Shown: positions 1-8,405 of the stretch, piece after piece
Layout: each line of letters starts with the position of its first letter
Position numbering within the stretch: the stretch's first letter is position 1
DNA from: Microbacterium paraoxydans
Lineage (GTDB): Bacteria; Actinomycetota; Actinomycetes; Actinomycetales; Microbacteriaceae
Assembly: GCF_900105335.1 (NCBI RefSeq)
Contig: NZ_LT629770.1
Coordinates: forward strand, 2,170,001-2,234,000
DNA: 64,000 nucleotides
Reading direction: 5' to 3'
Position numbers and translations under genes: made by a program
The notes under the pieces: model-generated
The model's database searches: none
What the model saw: only the letters and a program-made list of their open reading frames with translations
What the model was told of the DNA's origin: nothing

Positions 1-216
1 TGGCACTGGAACGACTTCCTCTGGCCGCTCATCATCGCCAAGTCCAACTCGATGTTCACCCTCACCGTGGGCATCTCGTCGCTGCAGCAGCAGGATGTGC
101 CGCTCAGCACCATGCTCGCCGGCTCCGTCGTGGCGCTGCTGCCGATCTTCCTCGCGTACCTCATCGCTCAGCGGTACGTGCAGGAGGGCGTCACCGGCAC
201 CGGGATCAAGGGCTGA
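1..216 (+). CDS. Carbohydrate ABC transporter permease, C-terminal fragment
   Basis: Only the last 71 residues are in the window; the gene starts upstream. The fragment opens with WNDFLWPLI, typical of the EAA-loop region of MalG-type (CUT1) sugar permeases, continues with a hydrophobic segment ending in LPIFLAYLIAQRYV, and closes with the usual 'GxTGTGIKG' tail of that family. It would form part of the membrane channel of a sugar importer. The next gene follows after 21 bases on the same strand, so the transporter probably shares an operon with the catabolic genes downstream. The substrate cannot be read from this fragment. Confidence 0.9.
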   Translation, partial: WHWNDFLWPLIIAKSNSMFTLTVGISSLQQQDVPLSTMLAGSVVALLPIFLAYLIAQRYVQEGVTGTGIKG

Positions 217-237
217 GAAGAAGGGAACCGCACGACA

Positions 238-1272
238 ATGACGCAGTACGCATTCGCCTCCGAGGCCGAGCTCGAGGAGGCGCTGGCCACCCCGAGCGAC
301 GGGCTCGTGGCCGACCTCGCCCAGGGTTCCGGAGACCTCGTGATCCTCGGCGCCGGCGGCAAGATGGGACCGACCCTGGCGATGCTCGCCCGGCGCGGCC
401 TGGACGCCGCCGGACGCACCGACGACGCGGTGTACGCGGTCTCCCGCTTCGGCGACGCCGCCATCCGCGAGCGCCTGGAGGCCGCGGGGGTCCGCGTCGT
501 GCCGTTCGACCTCATCGAGAACGACGACCTCGCCGGTCTCCCCGACGCCCCGAACGTGGTGTTCATGGTGGGCGCGAAGTTCGGTGCCGCGACCAACGCC
601 TCCTGGGCGTGGGAGGTCAACGCGGCCCTTCCCGACCGCATCGCCCGCCGGTACCGCGACAGCGCGATCTCGGTGCTCTCCACCGGGAACGTGTACCCGT
701 TCGTCCCTGCCGCCTCGGGCGGTGCCGCCGAGGAGACCACGCCCGCGCCGATCGGCGAGTACGCGCAGTCCTGCCTCGGACGGGAGCGCGTCTTCGAGTT
801 CGGGGCGCAGGAGCGCGGCACCAAGGTCGCGATCATCCGCCTGAACTACGCCGTCGACCTCCGCTACGGGGTGCTCGCCGACATCGGCAGCGCCGTGCAC
901 GCGGGCGAGCCGGTCTCGGTCGCCACCGCCAACGTCAACGTGATCTGGCAGGGCTACGCGAACGAGGTCGTGCTGCGCAGCCTGGTGTATGCCTCCACCG
1001 ACCCCTTCGTGATCAACCTCACCGGTCCGGAGCTGCTCAGCGTCTCCTCGATCGCCCACCGCTTCGGCGAACTGTTCGAGCGGGAGGTCGAGATCGTGGA
1101 CGAGCCGCAGCCGACCGCGCTGCTCAGCGATGCGCGCCGCTGCATGGCCCTGTTCGGCTACCCGTCCGTCTCCGCCGAGGAGCTCATCCGCATGCAGGCC
1201 GGCTGGATCCGCGACGGACTGCCGATGATCGCCAAGCCCACCAAGTGGGCCGTACGGGACGGGAAGTTCTGA
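238..1272 (+). CDS. NAD(P)-binding epimerase/dehydratase-like protein with altered active site
   Basis: A 344-residue protein with a Rossmann nucleotide-binding motif GAGGKMG at about residues 38-44, after a roughly 35-residue N-terminal extension, and the overall plan of NAD-dependent epimerases/dehydratases (extended SDR). The expected catalytic Tyr-x-x-x-Lys is not intact: the best match is Tyr175-A-Q-S-Cys179, so the lysine is a cysteine. The protein may bind the cofactor but use a different chemistry, or act on a substrate that needs no deprotonation by that lysine. It lies 21 bases after the ABC permease and its stop overlaps the next start by one base (TGATG), so the genes are translationally coupled. 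The substrate is probably a sugar or sugar acid (inference from context). Confidence 0.8.
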   Translation: MTQYAFASEAELEEALATPSDGLVADLAQGSGDLVILGAGGKMGPTLAMLARRGLDAAGRTDDAVYAVSRFGDAAIRERLEAAGVRVVPFDLIENDDLAGLPDAPNVVFMVGAKFGAATNASWAWEVNAALPDRIARRYRDSAISVLSTGNVYPFVPAASGGAAEETTPAPIGEYAQSCLGRERVFEFGAQERGTKVAIIRLNYAVDLRYGVLADIGSAVHAGEPVSVATANVNVIWQGYANEVVLRSLVYASTDPFVINLTGPELLSVSSIAHRFGELFEREVEIVDEPQPTALLSDARRCMALFGYPSVSAEELIRMQAGWIRDGLPMIAKPTKWAVRDGKF

Positions 1273-2357
1273 TGACCGACCCCGCTGCGCGGACGGCGAC
1301 CGTGCCGTCGCTGCGCCCTGAGGCCGCCGCGACCCTCGCCCGCGGGGCCGTGATCCCGGCCCATCCGCTCGCCCTCACCGCCGCGCGCACGCTCGACGAG
1401 CGGCGGCAGCGGGCGCTCTCCCGTTACTACCTCGACGCCGGGGCCGGCGGCCTCGCCGTCGGCGTGCACACGACGCAGTTCGAGATCCGCGACCCGGAGC
1501 ACGCGCTCTTCGAGCCGGTGCTCGCGCTGGCCGCGGAGGAGATGGACGCCCGCGACGATGCGACCCTCGTGCGCATCGCCGGCGTGGCGGGCGACACGGC
1601 CCAGGCGGTCGCCGAAGCGGAGCTCGCCCGCTCCCTCGGCTACGACGCCGTGCTGGTGAGTCCCCGCGTCGCGGGTGCGGACGAGCGTGCCCTGCTCGAC
1701 CGCGCCCGCGCCGTCGGCGAGGTGCTGCCGCTGGTCGGCTTCTACCTGCAGACCGCGATCGGCGGACCCGTGCTCGACCGCGAGTTCTGGCGGGAGTTCG
1801 CCGCGATCCCCTCCGTCGTCGCGGTGAAGGCCGCTCCCTTCGACCGCTATCGCACGCTGGAGCTCGTACGGGGCGTGGCCGCCTCGGGCCGCGCCGACGA
1901 GATCGCGCTGTACACGGGCAACGACGACGCGATCGTCGCCGACCTGCTCTCCGAGTTCCACGTGGACTCCCCGTCCGGGCGGCGCACCCTCCGGTTCGTC
2001 GGCGGGCTGCTCGGCCAGTGGGCGGTCGGCACGCACGCGGCGGTCGCGCTGCTGGAGCGGGTGCATCGCGCCCTGGCGGGAGACGCGGAGGCCTACCGTG
2101 AGGTGGGACGCCGTGCCTCGGACATGGTGGACGTGAACCAGGCCGTGTTCGACCCGGGCAACGACTTCCACGGCGTCATCGCCGGGGTGCACGAGATGCT
2201 CCGCCAGCAGGGGCTTCTCGAAGGCATCTGGTGCCTCGACCCGGCCGAGGGCCTCTCGCCGGGACAGGCGGAGGAGATCGCCCGCGTCCGGCAGGCGTAT
2301 CCGGAGCTCAACGACGACGCGTTCATCGCCGAGAACCTCGAGGCCTGGCTGCGATGA
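1272..2357 (+). CDS. Dihydrodipicolinate synthase/aldolase family protein
   Basis: A 361-residue TIM-barrel-like protein resembling DHDPS/N-acetylneuraminate lyase-family proteins found in actinobacterial sugar operons. It keeps a candidate Schiff-base lysine, Lys186 in VVAVKAAPF, and a GFYLQTAIGG strand at the place of the family's Tyr loop, though not the classical YNxPxxTG. The family makes or breaks a carbon-carbon bond next to a keto acid; a role as a keto-deoxy-sugar-acid aldolase is plausible but inferred. It is longer than classical DapA (about 290 residues) because of extra N- and C-terminal sequence. The start is the ATG of the TGATG overlap, and the stop overlaps the next gene as ATGA, so this is a tight operon. 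It is not likely to be the lysine-biosynthesis enzyme, given this context. Confidence 0.75.
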   Translation: MTDPAARTATVPSLRPEAAATLARGAVIPAHPLALTAARTLDERRQRALSRYYLDAGAGGLAVGVHTTQFEIRDPEHALFEPVLALAAEEMDARDDATLVRIAGVAGDTAQAVAEAELARSLGYDAVLVSPRVAGADERALLDRARAVGEVLPLVGFYLQTAIGGPVLDREFWREFAAIPSVVAVKAAPFDRYRTLELVRGVAASGRADEIALYTGNDDAIVADLLSEFHVDSPSGRRTLRFVGGLLGQWAVGTHAAVALLERVHRALAGDAEAYREVGRRASDMVDVNQAVFDPGNDFHGVIAGVHEMLRQQGLLEGIWCLDPAEGLSPGQAEEIARVRQAYPELNDDAFIAENLEAWLR

Positions 2358-3367
2358 CCGCCGGCACGGGCGCTCCGAGCGTGGTCGCGGTCGTCTCCGC
2401 CGAGCTGTTCGCGGAGTTCTTCTCGCCCGAGGACGCGGCGCGCTTGGAGGCCGTCGCGGCGCGGCTCGGCGGGACGTTCGTGCGGGTGGACCGGCTCGCG
2501 GACGCGGTGCTCGACGAGGCGCGCGTCGTGGTGACGAGCTGGGGCGTGGGTCCTTTCGACCACGCGGTGCTCGCCACCCTTCCGAAGCTGGAGCTCGTCG
2601 CGCACACCGGGGCCACGATCAAGCCCTTCGCGACCGACGAGCTGTTCGACCGCGGCGTGCGGGTGACGCAGGCCGGGGCGGGGATGGCCCGGTCGGTGGC
2701 GGAGGTGTCGCTGACCTTCACGCTCGCGCTGCTGCACCGGGTGCCCGAGATGCACGACGCGCTGCGCGCCGGGAGCGGCTGGTGGGACGCGGAGGCCGTC
2801 GGGGTGCAGCACGAGATCCTCGGCGCGCCCATCGCGGTCATCGGCGCCTCCCGGACCGGGCGGGCGTACCTCGAGCTCCTCCGGGCGCTCGGCGCACAGC
2901 CGCTGCTCGTCGACCCGACCCTGGAGGCCGCGGAGGCGGCGTCCCTCGGGGCGGAGCTCGTGACGCTCGACGAGGCGCTCCGTCGCGCGCAGATCGTCGC
3001 GGTGCATGCCCCGACCCTGCCCGAGACGCATCACCTGATCGGTGCACGCGAACTCGCCCTGATGCCGGACGGCGCGGGCCTGGTGAACACGGCGCGCTCC
3101 TGGCTCGTCGACGAGGCCGCCCTGCTCGCCGAGCTCCGGCGCGGCCGGTTGAGCGCCGCGATCGACGTGTTCGACGAGGAGCCCCTCCCCGCGGAGAGTC
3201 CCTTCCGCTCGGCACCGCGCGTGCTGCTCACTCCGCACCGCGCGGCCGGGACCAGGGAGGGCCGACTGCGGCAGGGGCGGATCGTCGCCGACGAGCTCGA
3301 CGCCTTCGCTGCGGGGCGGCCGCTCGCACACGCCGTCGACCGCGCCCAGCTCTCCTCGATGGCATGA
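2354..3367 (+). CDS. D-isomer-specific 2-hydroxyacid dehydrogenase
   Basis: A 337-residue NAD-dependent 2-hydroxyacid dehydrogenase. The nucleotide-binding region reads AVIGASRTGRAYL, a variant of GxGxxG. The catalytic triad of the family is visible: Arg248 in NTARSWLVDE, Glu in FDEEPLP (about 275-276) and His295 in LTPHRA. The enzyme would interconvert a 2-hydroxy acid and a 2-keto acid in the cytoplasm. The ATG overlaps the preceding stop by four bases and its own stop overlaps the acetyltransferase start, so it is the third enzyme of a coupled operon that follows the sugar transporter. The precise substrate is not readable; phosphoglycerate, glyoxylate and sugar-derived keto acids are all used in this family. 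Confidence 0.85.
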   Translation: MTAGTGAPSVVAVVSAELFAEFFSPEDAARLEAVAARLGGTFVRVDRLADAVLDEARVVVTSWGVGPFDHAVLATLPKLELVAHTGATIKPFATDELFDRGVRVTQAGAGMARSVAEVSLTFTLALLHRVPEMHDALRAGSGWWDAEAVGVQHEILGAPIAVIGASRTGRAYLELLRALGAQPLLVDPTLEAAEAASLGAELVTLDEALRRAQIVAVHAPTLPETHHLIGARELALMPDGAGLVNTARSWLVDEAALLAELRRGRLSAAIDVFDEEPLPAESPFRSAPRVLLTPHRAAGTREGRLRQGRIVADELDAFAAGRPLAHAVDRAQLSSMA

Positions 3368-4290
3368 GCGCCGTAGTCGTGCGGTCGGCGCGGGCGGAGG
3401 ACCAGCCCGCCCTCGCGGCACTGTGGGCGGCCGCCTTCACACCGCCCCTCGCGCCGGACCAGTGGCTCGTGGACGACGAGCGGCTGAGCCACACGCTCGT
3501 CGCGGAAGACGACGAGGGCGTGTGCGGGTCGATCTTCGGACTGCCGAAGCGCCTGCGGGAATCGGACGGCGGTGTGGCGCGGGTGCACGCGATCGGCAGT
3601 GTGGCGGTCGCCGAGCGGGCTCGCGGTCGGGGCCTGGCCCGCCGGCTCGTGGCCGCCACCCTGGACGCGGCGGGTGACGCCGACTGGGCCCTGCTGTTCA
3701 CCGGAACCCCCGACGTGTACCGGTCGAGCGGCTTCACGACCTTCTCGATGCCCCGTGCTTTCGCCGGGCCGTGGGCGGCGTCGGCGACGGCCCCGGAGTC
3801 CGCCTCGGTCGCGCGCGAGTGCGTAGGACTCGGTGTCCTCGGCCCGCTGCGCGAGGTCTACGAGCGCTCCCGCACCGGTGTGGTCGTGCTCGCTCCGGTG
3901 CGCGGCGACCGCGACTGGACGATGGCGGAGGTGCGGCTGCGTGGCACCACGCTGTATCGGCTCGCCGAGGCGGAGGCGACGGTCGGCTACGCGGTGGCGG
4001 AGGTGCGCGACGGCATCGGGCTGCTGCACGAGAGCGCGACCGATCCCACCGTGGCCGATCCGGCCGCGGTGCGGCACACCCTGCTGGAGGCCGTGGCCGC
4101 GGACTGGGCCGCGGCGGGCGTCCGCACCTGCGAGCTGGCCGTCCCCGCGCTCGCCGCGGAGGAGGCCGCCGTCCGGGCGTTCGCTCCCGCGGCCGTGCGG
4201 CAGGACGACCGCACCGGGATGATCCGCCCGCTTCGCCGCCAGGCCCGGGTGGACGGCATCCGCCACTTCACGGCGGGCGACTACTTCTGA
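3364..4290 (+). CDS. GNAT family N-acetyltransferase
   Basis: A 308-residue protein with an N-terminal GNAT domain: VVVRSARAEDQPAL at the start, then the acetyl-CoA loop VAERARGRGLARRL (about residues 81-94). After the GNAT fold comes a further domain of about 150 residues, giving a two-domain layout reminiscent of Eis-type acetyltransferases but shorter than Eis (about 400). It would transfer acetyl from acetyl-CoA to an amine. Its start overlaps the dehydrogenase stop (ATGA), so it is transcribed with the sugar catabolic genes; whether it acts on an amino sugar is only a guess. Confidence 0.8.
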   Translation: MSAVVVRSARAEDQPALAALWAAAFTPPLAPDQWLVDDERLSHTLVAEDDEGVCGSIFGLPKRLRESDGGVARVHAIGSVAVAERARGRGLARRLVAATLDAAGDADWALLFTGTPDVYRSSGFTTFSMPRAFAGPWAASATAPESASVARECVGLGVLGPLREVYERSRTGVVVLAPVRGDRDWTMAEVRLRGTTLYRLAEAEATVGYAVAEVRDGIGLLHESATDPTVADPAAVRHTLLEAVAADWAAAGVRTCELAVPALAAEEAAVRAFAPAAVRQDDRTGMIRPLRRQARVDGIRHFTAGDYF

Positions 4291-4394
4291 GCATCCGCTC
4301 GGAGAGCGCTGGGGATCGGGGACTGATCGGTGACCGCGATCCGGCCGAGGGCCGGACGCCTGACCGCGGCGAGGACGCCGCAAGGAGGATGAGC

Positions 4395-6548
4395 ATGACC
4401 CAGCTGGACACCACCACCGAGACCGCGGCGATGCGCAGTCGACGGATGCTGCTCGCCGGTTTCGGCGCCGCCGCCCTGGGCGGGGTCGCCGCGATCGGCG
4501 CGCCCGCCGCGGCCCAGGCCGCGGGACCCGCCGTGCCGCAGGAGTCGTCGGGCTCGAAGAACGTCGCGCACGGAGGCGTCGCCACCGCCCTCGCGACGCG
4601 CAAAGGCAAGGAGGGCGACCTCGTGCGCACGAGCGGCTACGCGACCCCCGGCGACGGCGGCGACGGGCTCTACCGCTTCGTGAAGAAGGACGCCCCCACG
4701 GCGAACGGCGGCACGGTGCTCGCGGGGCCGAAGGGCGGAGCCTGGGTGCTCGTGCACGACGGCACGGTCGACTTCCGGAAGTTCGGCATCATGGACGCCT
4801 CCGCGCCCGCGGACGACGCGCTCGATGCGATGGTGGGCGACGCCCGGGTGCGACGCGTGGAGGCGCACACCGACCTCAACTTCGTCCGCCGCCACAAGTT
4901 CTCCCGGTCGAACATCGCCTTCGACTTCGGGAACCACCTGATGACGACCGAGGGTATCGAGAACGCCGGGAAGGACGACCCCTTCGCGGCCGTCATGTTC
5001 TTCCGCGGCGAGGTGACCGACGCGGTGCAGGAGGCGAAGCTCGGCGAGGACGTGCCCGACCTCGCCGACATCTTCCCCGTCGCCGACTCGTCGTTCTTCG
5101 CGGTCGGAGAGTGGTACGCCGCCGAGGTCAACGCGCTGTCGGGCCGCTGGGAGCGCGAGCTGCAGCGGCTGGTGCAGGTGACCCAGATCGTCGACGGTCG
5201 GCACATCCGCGTGAACTACAAGAACGGCTGGCCGCTCGGCAAGGACCGCACGATGACCTGGCGGCACGTGAAGCCGGTGCAGGACGTGACGGTGTCGAAC
5301 CTGAAGTTCCTCGGCAAGGGGACGGACGAGTACACGGGGTCGCACCCGCTGGCCTTCGAGTACGCGGTGCGCTGCGACGTGGACCACATCGACGGCACGG
5401 CGACCTTCTGGCCGCTGATCCAGCGCCGGTGGAACACGTACTTCACCACGGAGAGCTGCACGCTGAAGAACCCGACCTCCGTCACCTGGGGCGGCGCGGG
5501 CTACCTGACGCAGCAGATCTACTGCCTGTACGGCTACGTCGCCAACTGCCACACCGCGAACGCCCGGCACCTCAACGACTTCACCGCGAGCGCCTACTGC
5601 CTCGTGGAGAACTGCCACGGCGACGGCGACGACCAGGGCCCGTTCGTCACCCACGGCCAGTACGAGCACGACCTCACCTACACGGGCAACTCCGGCCTCA
5701 TGACGTTCGCCAACTCGGGCGCCGCGTGGGGCTCGGCCGCCAAGCGCATCACCGTCCGCAAGCACGTGTGCTCATGGTTCGTCGCGCGGGTGCGTATCAC
5801 CGACCTGACGCTGGAGGACGTGCAGGTGATCGGCAAGCCCTCGCTGTCCGGTTCAGGAATGCTGTGGATCAACGCGGACGGCGCGCAGCTGCGGGGCTGC
5901 ACCGCGTCGGACACGCTCATCATCACCCAGGCGTCCGACAACTCCGCCCGCCCGACCGTGATCGCCGACTCGCACTTCACGTTCGTCGCTCCGGGCGAGC
6001 TCACCAACGCGACGGTGAAGACGCCGGTGACCTTCGTCGACACGGTGCTCGACCGCGTGGGCGGCATGAAGATCAACGGGCCGGGTGCGGTCACCTTCCG
6101 TGGCTCGACCCTCACCGCGGCGGACGACGCCGCCCCCATCGCCTCCGCGACGGGCAAGCTGCGCATCGAAGGCTCGACGCTCCGCAACGCCCGCATCGCG
6201 GCCGCCGGAAAGGACCGTCAGGTCGTCGAGATCGCGGGATCCGAGGTGTCGGCGAAGGGTGGGACGACGGTGTCGCGGTCGGGCGCGGGCGAGCTGCACC
6301 TGACGCTCGCCGACAGCACCTTCCGGGCCGAGGGGGCGACCACGCACGTCGCCGTGACGAGCGGCGCGACCCACTACCGCGCGGTCGGCAACCGCTTCGA
6401 GGGCGGCGCCCTGGAGCTCCGCGACGACGCCTTCGGCACAGGCTCGACGCTGCTGCACACCGGCAATGTGGAGGCCGGGGTCACCCGCACGGCGTTCCCC
6501 GGCGAGGGCGACCGCGTCGTCGACACCGCCAACCTCGTCGTCGGCTGA
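4395..6548 (+). CDS. Tat-exported right-handed beta-helix protein, copy 1
   Basis: A 717-residue exported protein. Residues 13-45 form a Tat-type signal: RSRRMLLAGFGAAALGG, a hydrophobic stretch, then AQAA. An AGGAGG box at 4383-4388 lies six bases before the ATG at 4395; the ATG at 4389 directly abuts that box and is therefore unlikely to be used. The mature part has many short beta-strand turns with asparagine and aspartate positions, typical of right-handed parallel beta-helices. A central block (RRWNTYFTTE, GGAGYLTQQIY, HLNDFTASAYC, NCHGDGDDQG, THGQYEHDLTY) recurs almost unchanged in the gene at 19193. Folds of this kind include polysaccharide lyases, hydrolases and tailspike depolymerases, so a polymer-degrading role outside the cell is likely but unproven. 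It is the last gene of the operon, 104 bases after the acetyltransferase. Confidence 0.8.
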   Translation: MTQLDTTTETAAMRSRRMLLAGFGAAALGGVAAIGAPAAAQAAGPAVPQESSGSKNVAHGGVATALATRKGKEGDLVRTSGYATPGDGGDGLYRFVKKDAPTANGGTVLAGPKGGAWVLVHDGTVDFRKFGIMDASAPADDALDAMVGDARVRRVEAHTDLNFVRRHKFSRSNIAFDFGNHLMTTEGIENAGKDDPFAAVMFFRGEVTDAVQEAKLGEDVPDLADIFPVADSSFFAVGEWYAAEVNALSGRWERELQRLVQVTQIVDGRHIRVNYKNGWPLGKDRTMTWRHVKPVQDVTVSNLKFLGKGTDEYTGSHPLAFEYAVRCDVDHIDGTATFWPLIQRRWNTYFTTESCTLKNPTSVTWGGAGYLTQQIYCLYGYVANCHTANARHLNDFTASAYCLVENCHGDGDDQGPFVTHGQYEHDLTYTGNSGLMTFANSGAAWGSAAKRITVRKHVCSWFVARVRITDLTLEDVQVIGKPSLSGSGMLWINADGAQLRGCTASDTLIITQASDNSARPTVIADSHFTFVAPGELTNATVKTPVTFVDTVLDRVGGMKINGPGAVTFRGSTLTAADDAAPIASATGKLRIEGSTLRNARIAAAGKDRQVVEIAGSEVSAKGGTTVSRSGAGELHLTLADSTFRAEGATTHVAVTSGATHYRAVGNRFEGGALELRDDAFGTGSTLLHTGNVEAGVTRTAFPGEGDRVVDTANLVVG

Positions 6549-6552
6549 TCCT

Positions 6553-6644
6553 CCCGGGCACGACTTCGGAGCTGCGGCGCGACCCGCCGCCTCCCCGGCC
6601 CCGCCTACGGCGTGTCGCCGGGGGTCTCCGAAGTCGTGCCCGGG
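6553..6644. repeat. Long intergenic inverted repeat, family A copy 1
   Basis: The 19-base arms CCCGGGCACGACTTCGGAG (6553-6571) and its exact reverse complement (6626-6644) enclose a GC-rich centre. The element lies between the convergent beta-helix and permease genes and actually encodes the last residues of the permease. A second copy with the same arms and a shared GGCGTGTCGCC next to the right arm is at 32767-32855. It probably acts as a two-way terminator and looks like a dispersed palindromic repeat. Confidence 0.75.
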
Positions 6645-8080
6645 CGGTGCCGGGGGCTGTCCGGGTTCAGGAGCGAGTGCCGGCGGCTGTAGGCGAAGTA
6701 CACGACGAGTCCGATCACGAGCCAGACCCCGAACCGGAGCCACGTCTCGGGGTGGAGCTGCGAGATGAGGAAGAGCGAGAAGCCCACGCCGACGATCGGG
6801 ACCACGGGCATGAGCGGCAGCCGGAACGTCCGCGGCGCCTCCGGCTTGGTGTAACGGAACACGATCACGGCGATGCAGACGACGACGAAGGCGGCGAGGA
6901 TGCCGATGTTCGTGAGGTCGGCGACGGCGCGGATGGGGAACACCCCCGCGAAGAACGCCGCGCCCAGCCCCGCGATCCAGGTGACCCGCTGCGGGACGCC
7001 GCGGCGGTCGACCCGCGCGAACCAGCCGGGGAGCAGTCCGTCGCGGCTCATGCTGAACCACACCCGGGTGGCGCCGAGCAGGAACGTGAGCATGACGGTG
7101 AGGATCGACACGACGGCGAACACCGAGATGACGGAGGCGACGACCGGGAGCCCCGCACCCGTGAACGCCGAGGCGAAGCCCGCCTTCGGATCGATGTCCT
7201 GGTAGTTCTGCATGCCCGTGAGCACGAGCGTCGCGGCGACGTAGAGCACCATGGCGATCACGAGGGACAGGATGATCGCCTTCGGCATGTGCCGACGCCC
7301 GTCCTTCGCCTCCTCGGCGGCCGTGCTCATCGCGTCGTAGCCGAACACCGCGAAGAACACCGTCGCGGCACCGGTGAAGACGGGGCCGAAGCCGTTCGGC
7401 AGGAAGGGGTCGTAGTTGGCGGGGTCGATGAAGAAGACGCCGAGGACGACGATGAACACCACGAGGAGGATCTTGATGGCCACGGCGACGAGTTCGAAGC
7501 GGCCGAACGTGCGGGTGCCGCGGCTCAGCAGGAACGTCACGAACAGGCAGATGAGGATGGCCGGGATGTTGATCACGCCGCCCGGCTGGTCGGCAGTCTC
7601 CGTGATCGCGGTCGGCAGCTCCAGCCCGAATCCGGAGAGGAACGCGTCGAGATAGCCGGAGATGCCGATCGCGACGACGGCGACGATGGCGACGTACTCC
7701 AGGAGCAGGTCCCAGCCGATGAACCAGCCGACGAGCTCGCCGAGCGCGACGTAGCCGTAGCTGTAGGCGGAACCGGCCCGCGGGATCATGCCGGCGAACT
7801 CCGCGTACGACAGCGCGGCCGCTGCCGACGCGAGCCCGGCGATGAGGAAGGAGAGGACGACGGCGGGGCCCACGGCGGGAGTCGTCGCATCGCCGTGGGC
7901 GACGAGTCCGGCGAGCGAGAAGATCCCGACGCCGACGATGCCGCCCACGCCGATCGCGGTGAGCTGCCAGAGCCCGAGCGTCCGGAACAGACTGCTCCCG
8001 CCCGACTCCTCCGTCATGTCGCTGACGGGCTTGCGGCGCCACACGGACGTCGTGGAACGGGGTCGATCTGTCCGGGGCAT
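6605..8080 (-). CDS. APC superfamily amino-acid permease (CAT-like)
   Basis: A 491-residue integral membrane protein with about 12 hydrophobic segments, a short hydrophilic N-terminus and the APC signature near the start (TAIGVGGIVGVGIF, about residues 41-54). The pattern fits the cationic amino-acid transporter (CAT/YfnA) branch, importing amino acids by symport or exchange. An AGAAGG box precedes the ATG. The last dozen residues (GTTSETPGDTP) are encoded by one arm of the inverted repeat at 6553-6644, suggesting that the repeat moved into, or grew over, the 3' end of the gene. It stands alone between a convergent beta-helix gene and the small membrane protein gene. Confidence 0.88.
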   Translation of the reverse strand: MPRTDRPRSTTSVWRRKPVSDMTEESGGSSLFRTLGLWQLTAIGVGGIVGVGIFSLAGLVAHGDATTPAVGPAVVLSFLIAGLASAAAALSYAEFAGMIPRAGSAYSYGYVALGELVGWFIGWDLLLEYVAIVAVVAIGISGYLDAFLSGFGLELPTAITETADQPGGVINIPAILICLFVTFLLSRGTRTFGRFELVAVAIKILLVVFIVVLGVFFIDPANYDPFLPNGFGPVFTGAATVFFAVFGYDAMSTAAEEAKDGRRHMPKAIILSLVIAMVLYVAATLVLTGMQNYQDIDPKAGFASAFTGAGLPVVASVISVFAVVSILTVMLTFLLGATRVWFSMSRDGLLPGWFARVDRRGVPQRVTWIAGLGAAFFAGVFPIRAVADLTNIGILAAFVVVCIAVIVFRYTKPEAPRTFRLPLMPVVPIVGVGFSLFLISQLHPETWLRFGVWLVIGLVVYFAYSRRHSLLNPDSPRHRPGTTSETPGDTP

Positions 8081-8112
8081 CGTCGCCTTCTCTCGTCAGG
8101 AACGGTAGAACG

Positions 8113-8379
8113 TTACCTTCGCCGACGCGCCGTCACAAGACCGTGGATCCGGCGGCGGACGCGGTGCAGCAGCGGCATCTCTAGGTAGATCACGAGGGGG
8201 ACGGCGATGGTGACGAGCACCAGCGTGCGCACGACGATCGGGAGTCCGGAAAGCGGGGCGGCGAGGACGAGGTTCAAGACCGTGAGGGTCGGGAAGACGG
8301 CGATCCAGATCATCAGCGCGAGCTGGTGCTGCGTGGGCGGGGGGACGGGGGTCGCCGTCGGGGCGGGTGCTGCGGACAT
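8113..8379 (-). CDS. Small two-helix membrane protein
   Basis: An 88-residue protein with a proline-rich N-terminus and two hydrophobic segments (about residues 21-40 and 45-65), then a basic tail. The phrases LNLVLAAPLSGLPIVVRTLVLVTIAVPLVIY and MPLL resemble, from memory, the membrane tail of proteins fused to antibiotic-biosynthesis-monooxygenase (ABM) domains; no ABM domain is present here. An AAGGAA box precedes the ATG. It lies 26 bases downstream of the flavin oxidoreductase on the same strand and is probably co-transcribed. Function unknown. Confidence 0.65.
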   Translation of the reverse strand: MSAAPAPTATPVPPPTQHQLALMIWIAVFPTLTVLNLVLAAPLSGLPIVVRTLVLVTIAVPLVIYLEMPLLHRVRRRIHGLVTARRRR

Positions 8380-8405
8380 TGCTGTGTTCCTTCTCTCTCG
8401 GGGGG

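Noticed and set aside
1272..2357. dapA of lysine synthesis
   Set aside because: Too long, lacks the classical YNxPxxTG motif, and sits in a sugar-type operon.
4389..4391. ATG as start of beta-helix copy 1
   Set aside because: It touches the AGGAGG box directly; the ATG at 4395 has the proper spacing.
5111..8188. 1025-residue open frame on the plus strand opposite the permease
   Set aside because: It runs across the end of the beta-helix gene, the inverted repeat and the antisense of the permease; the sequence has no hydrophobic or family pattern.
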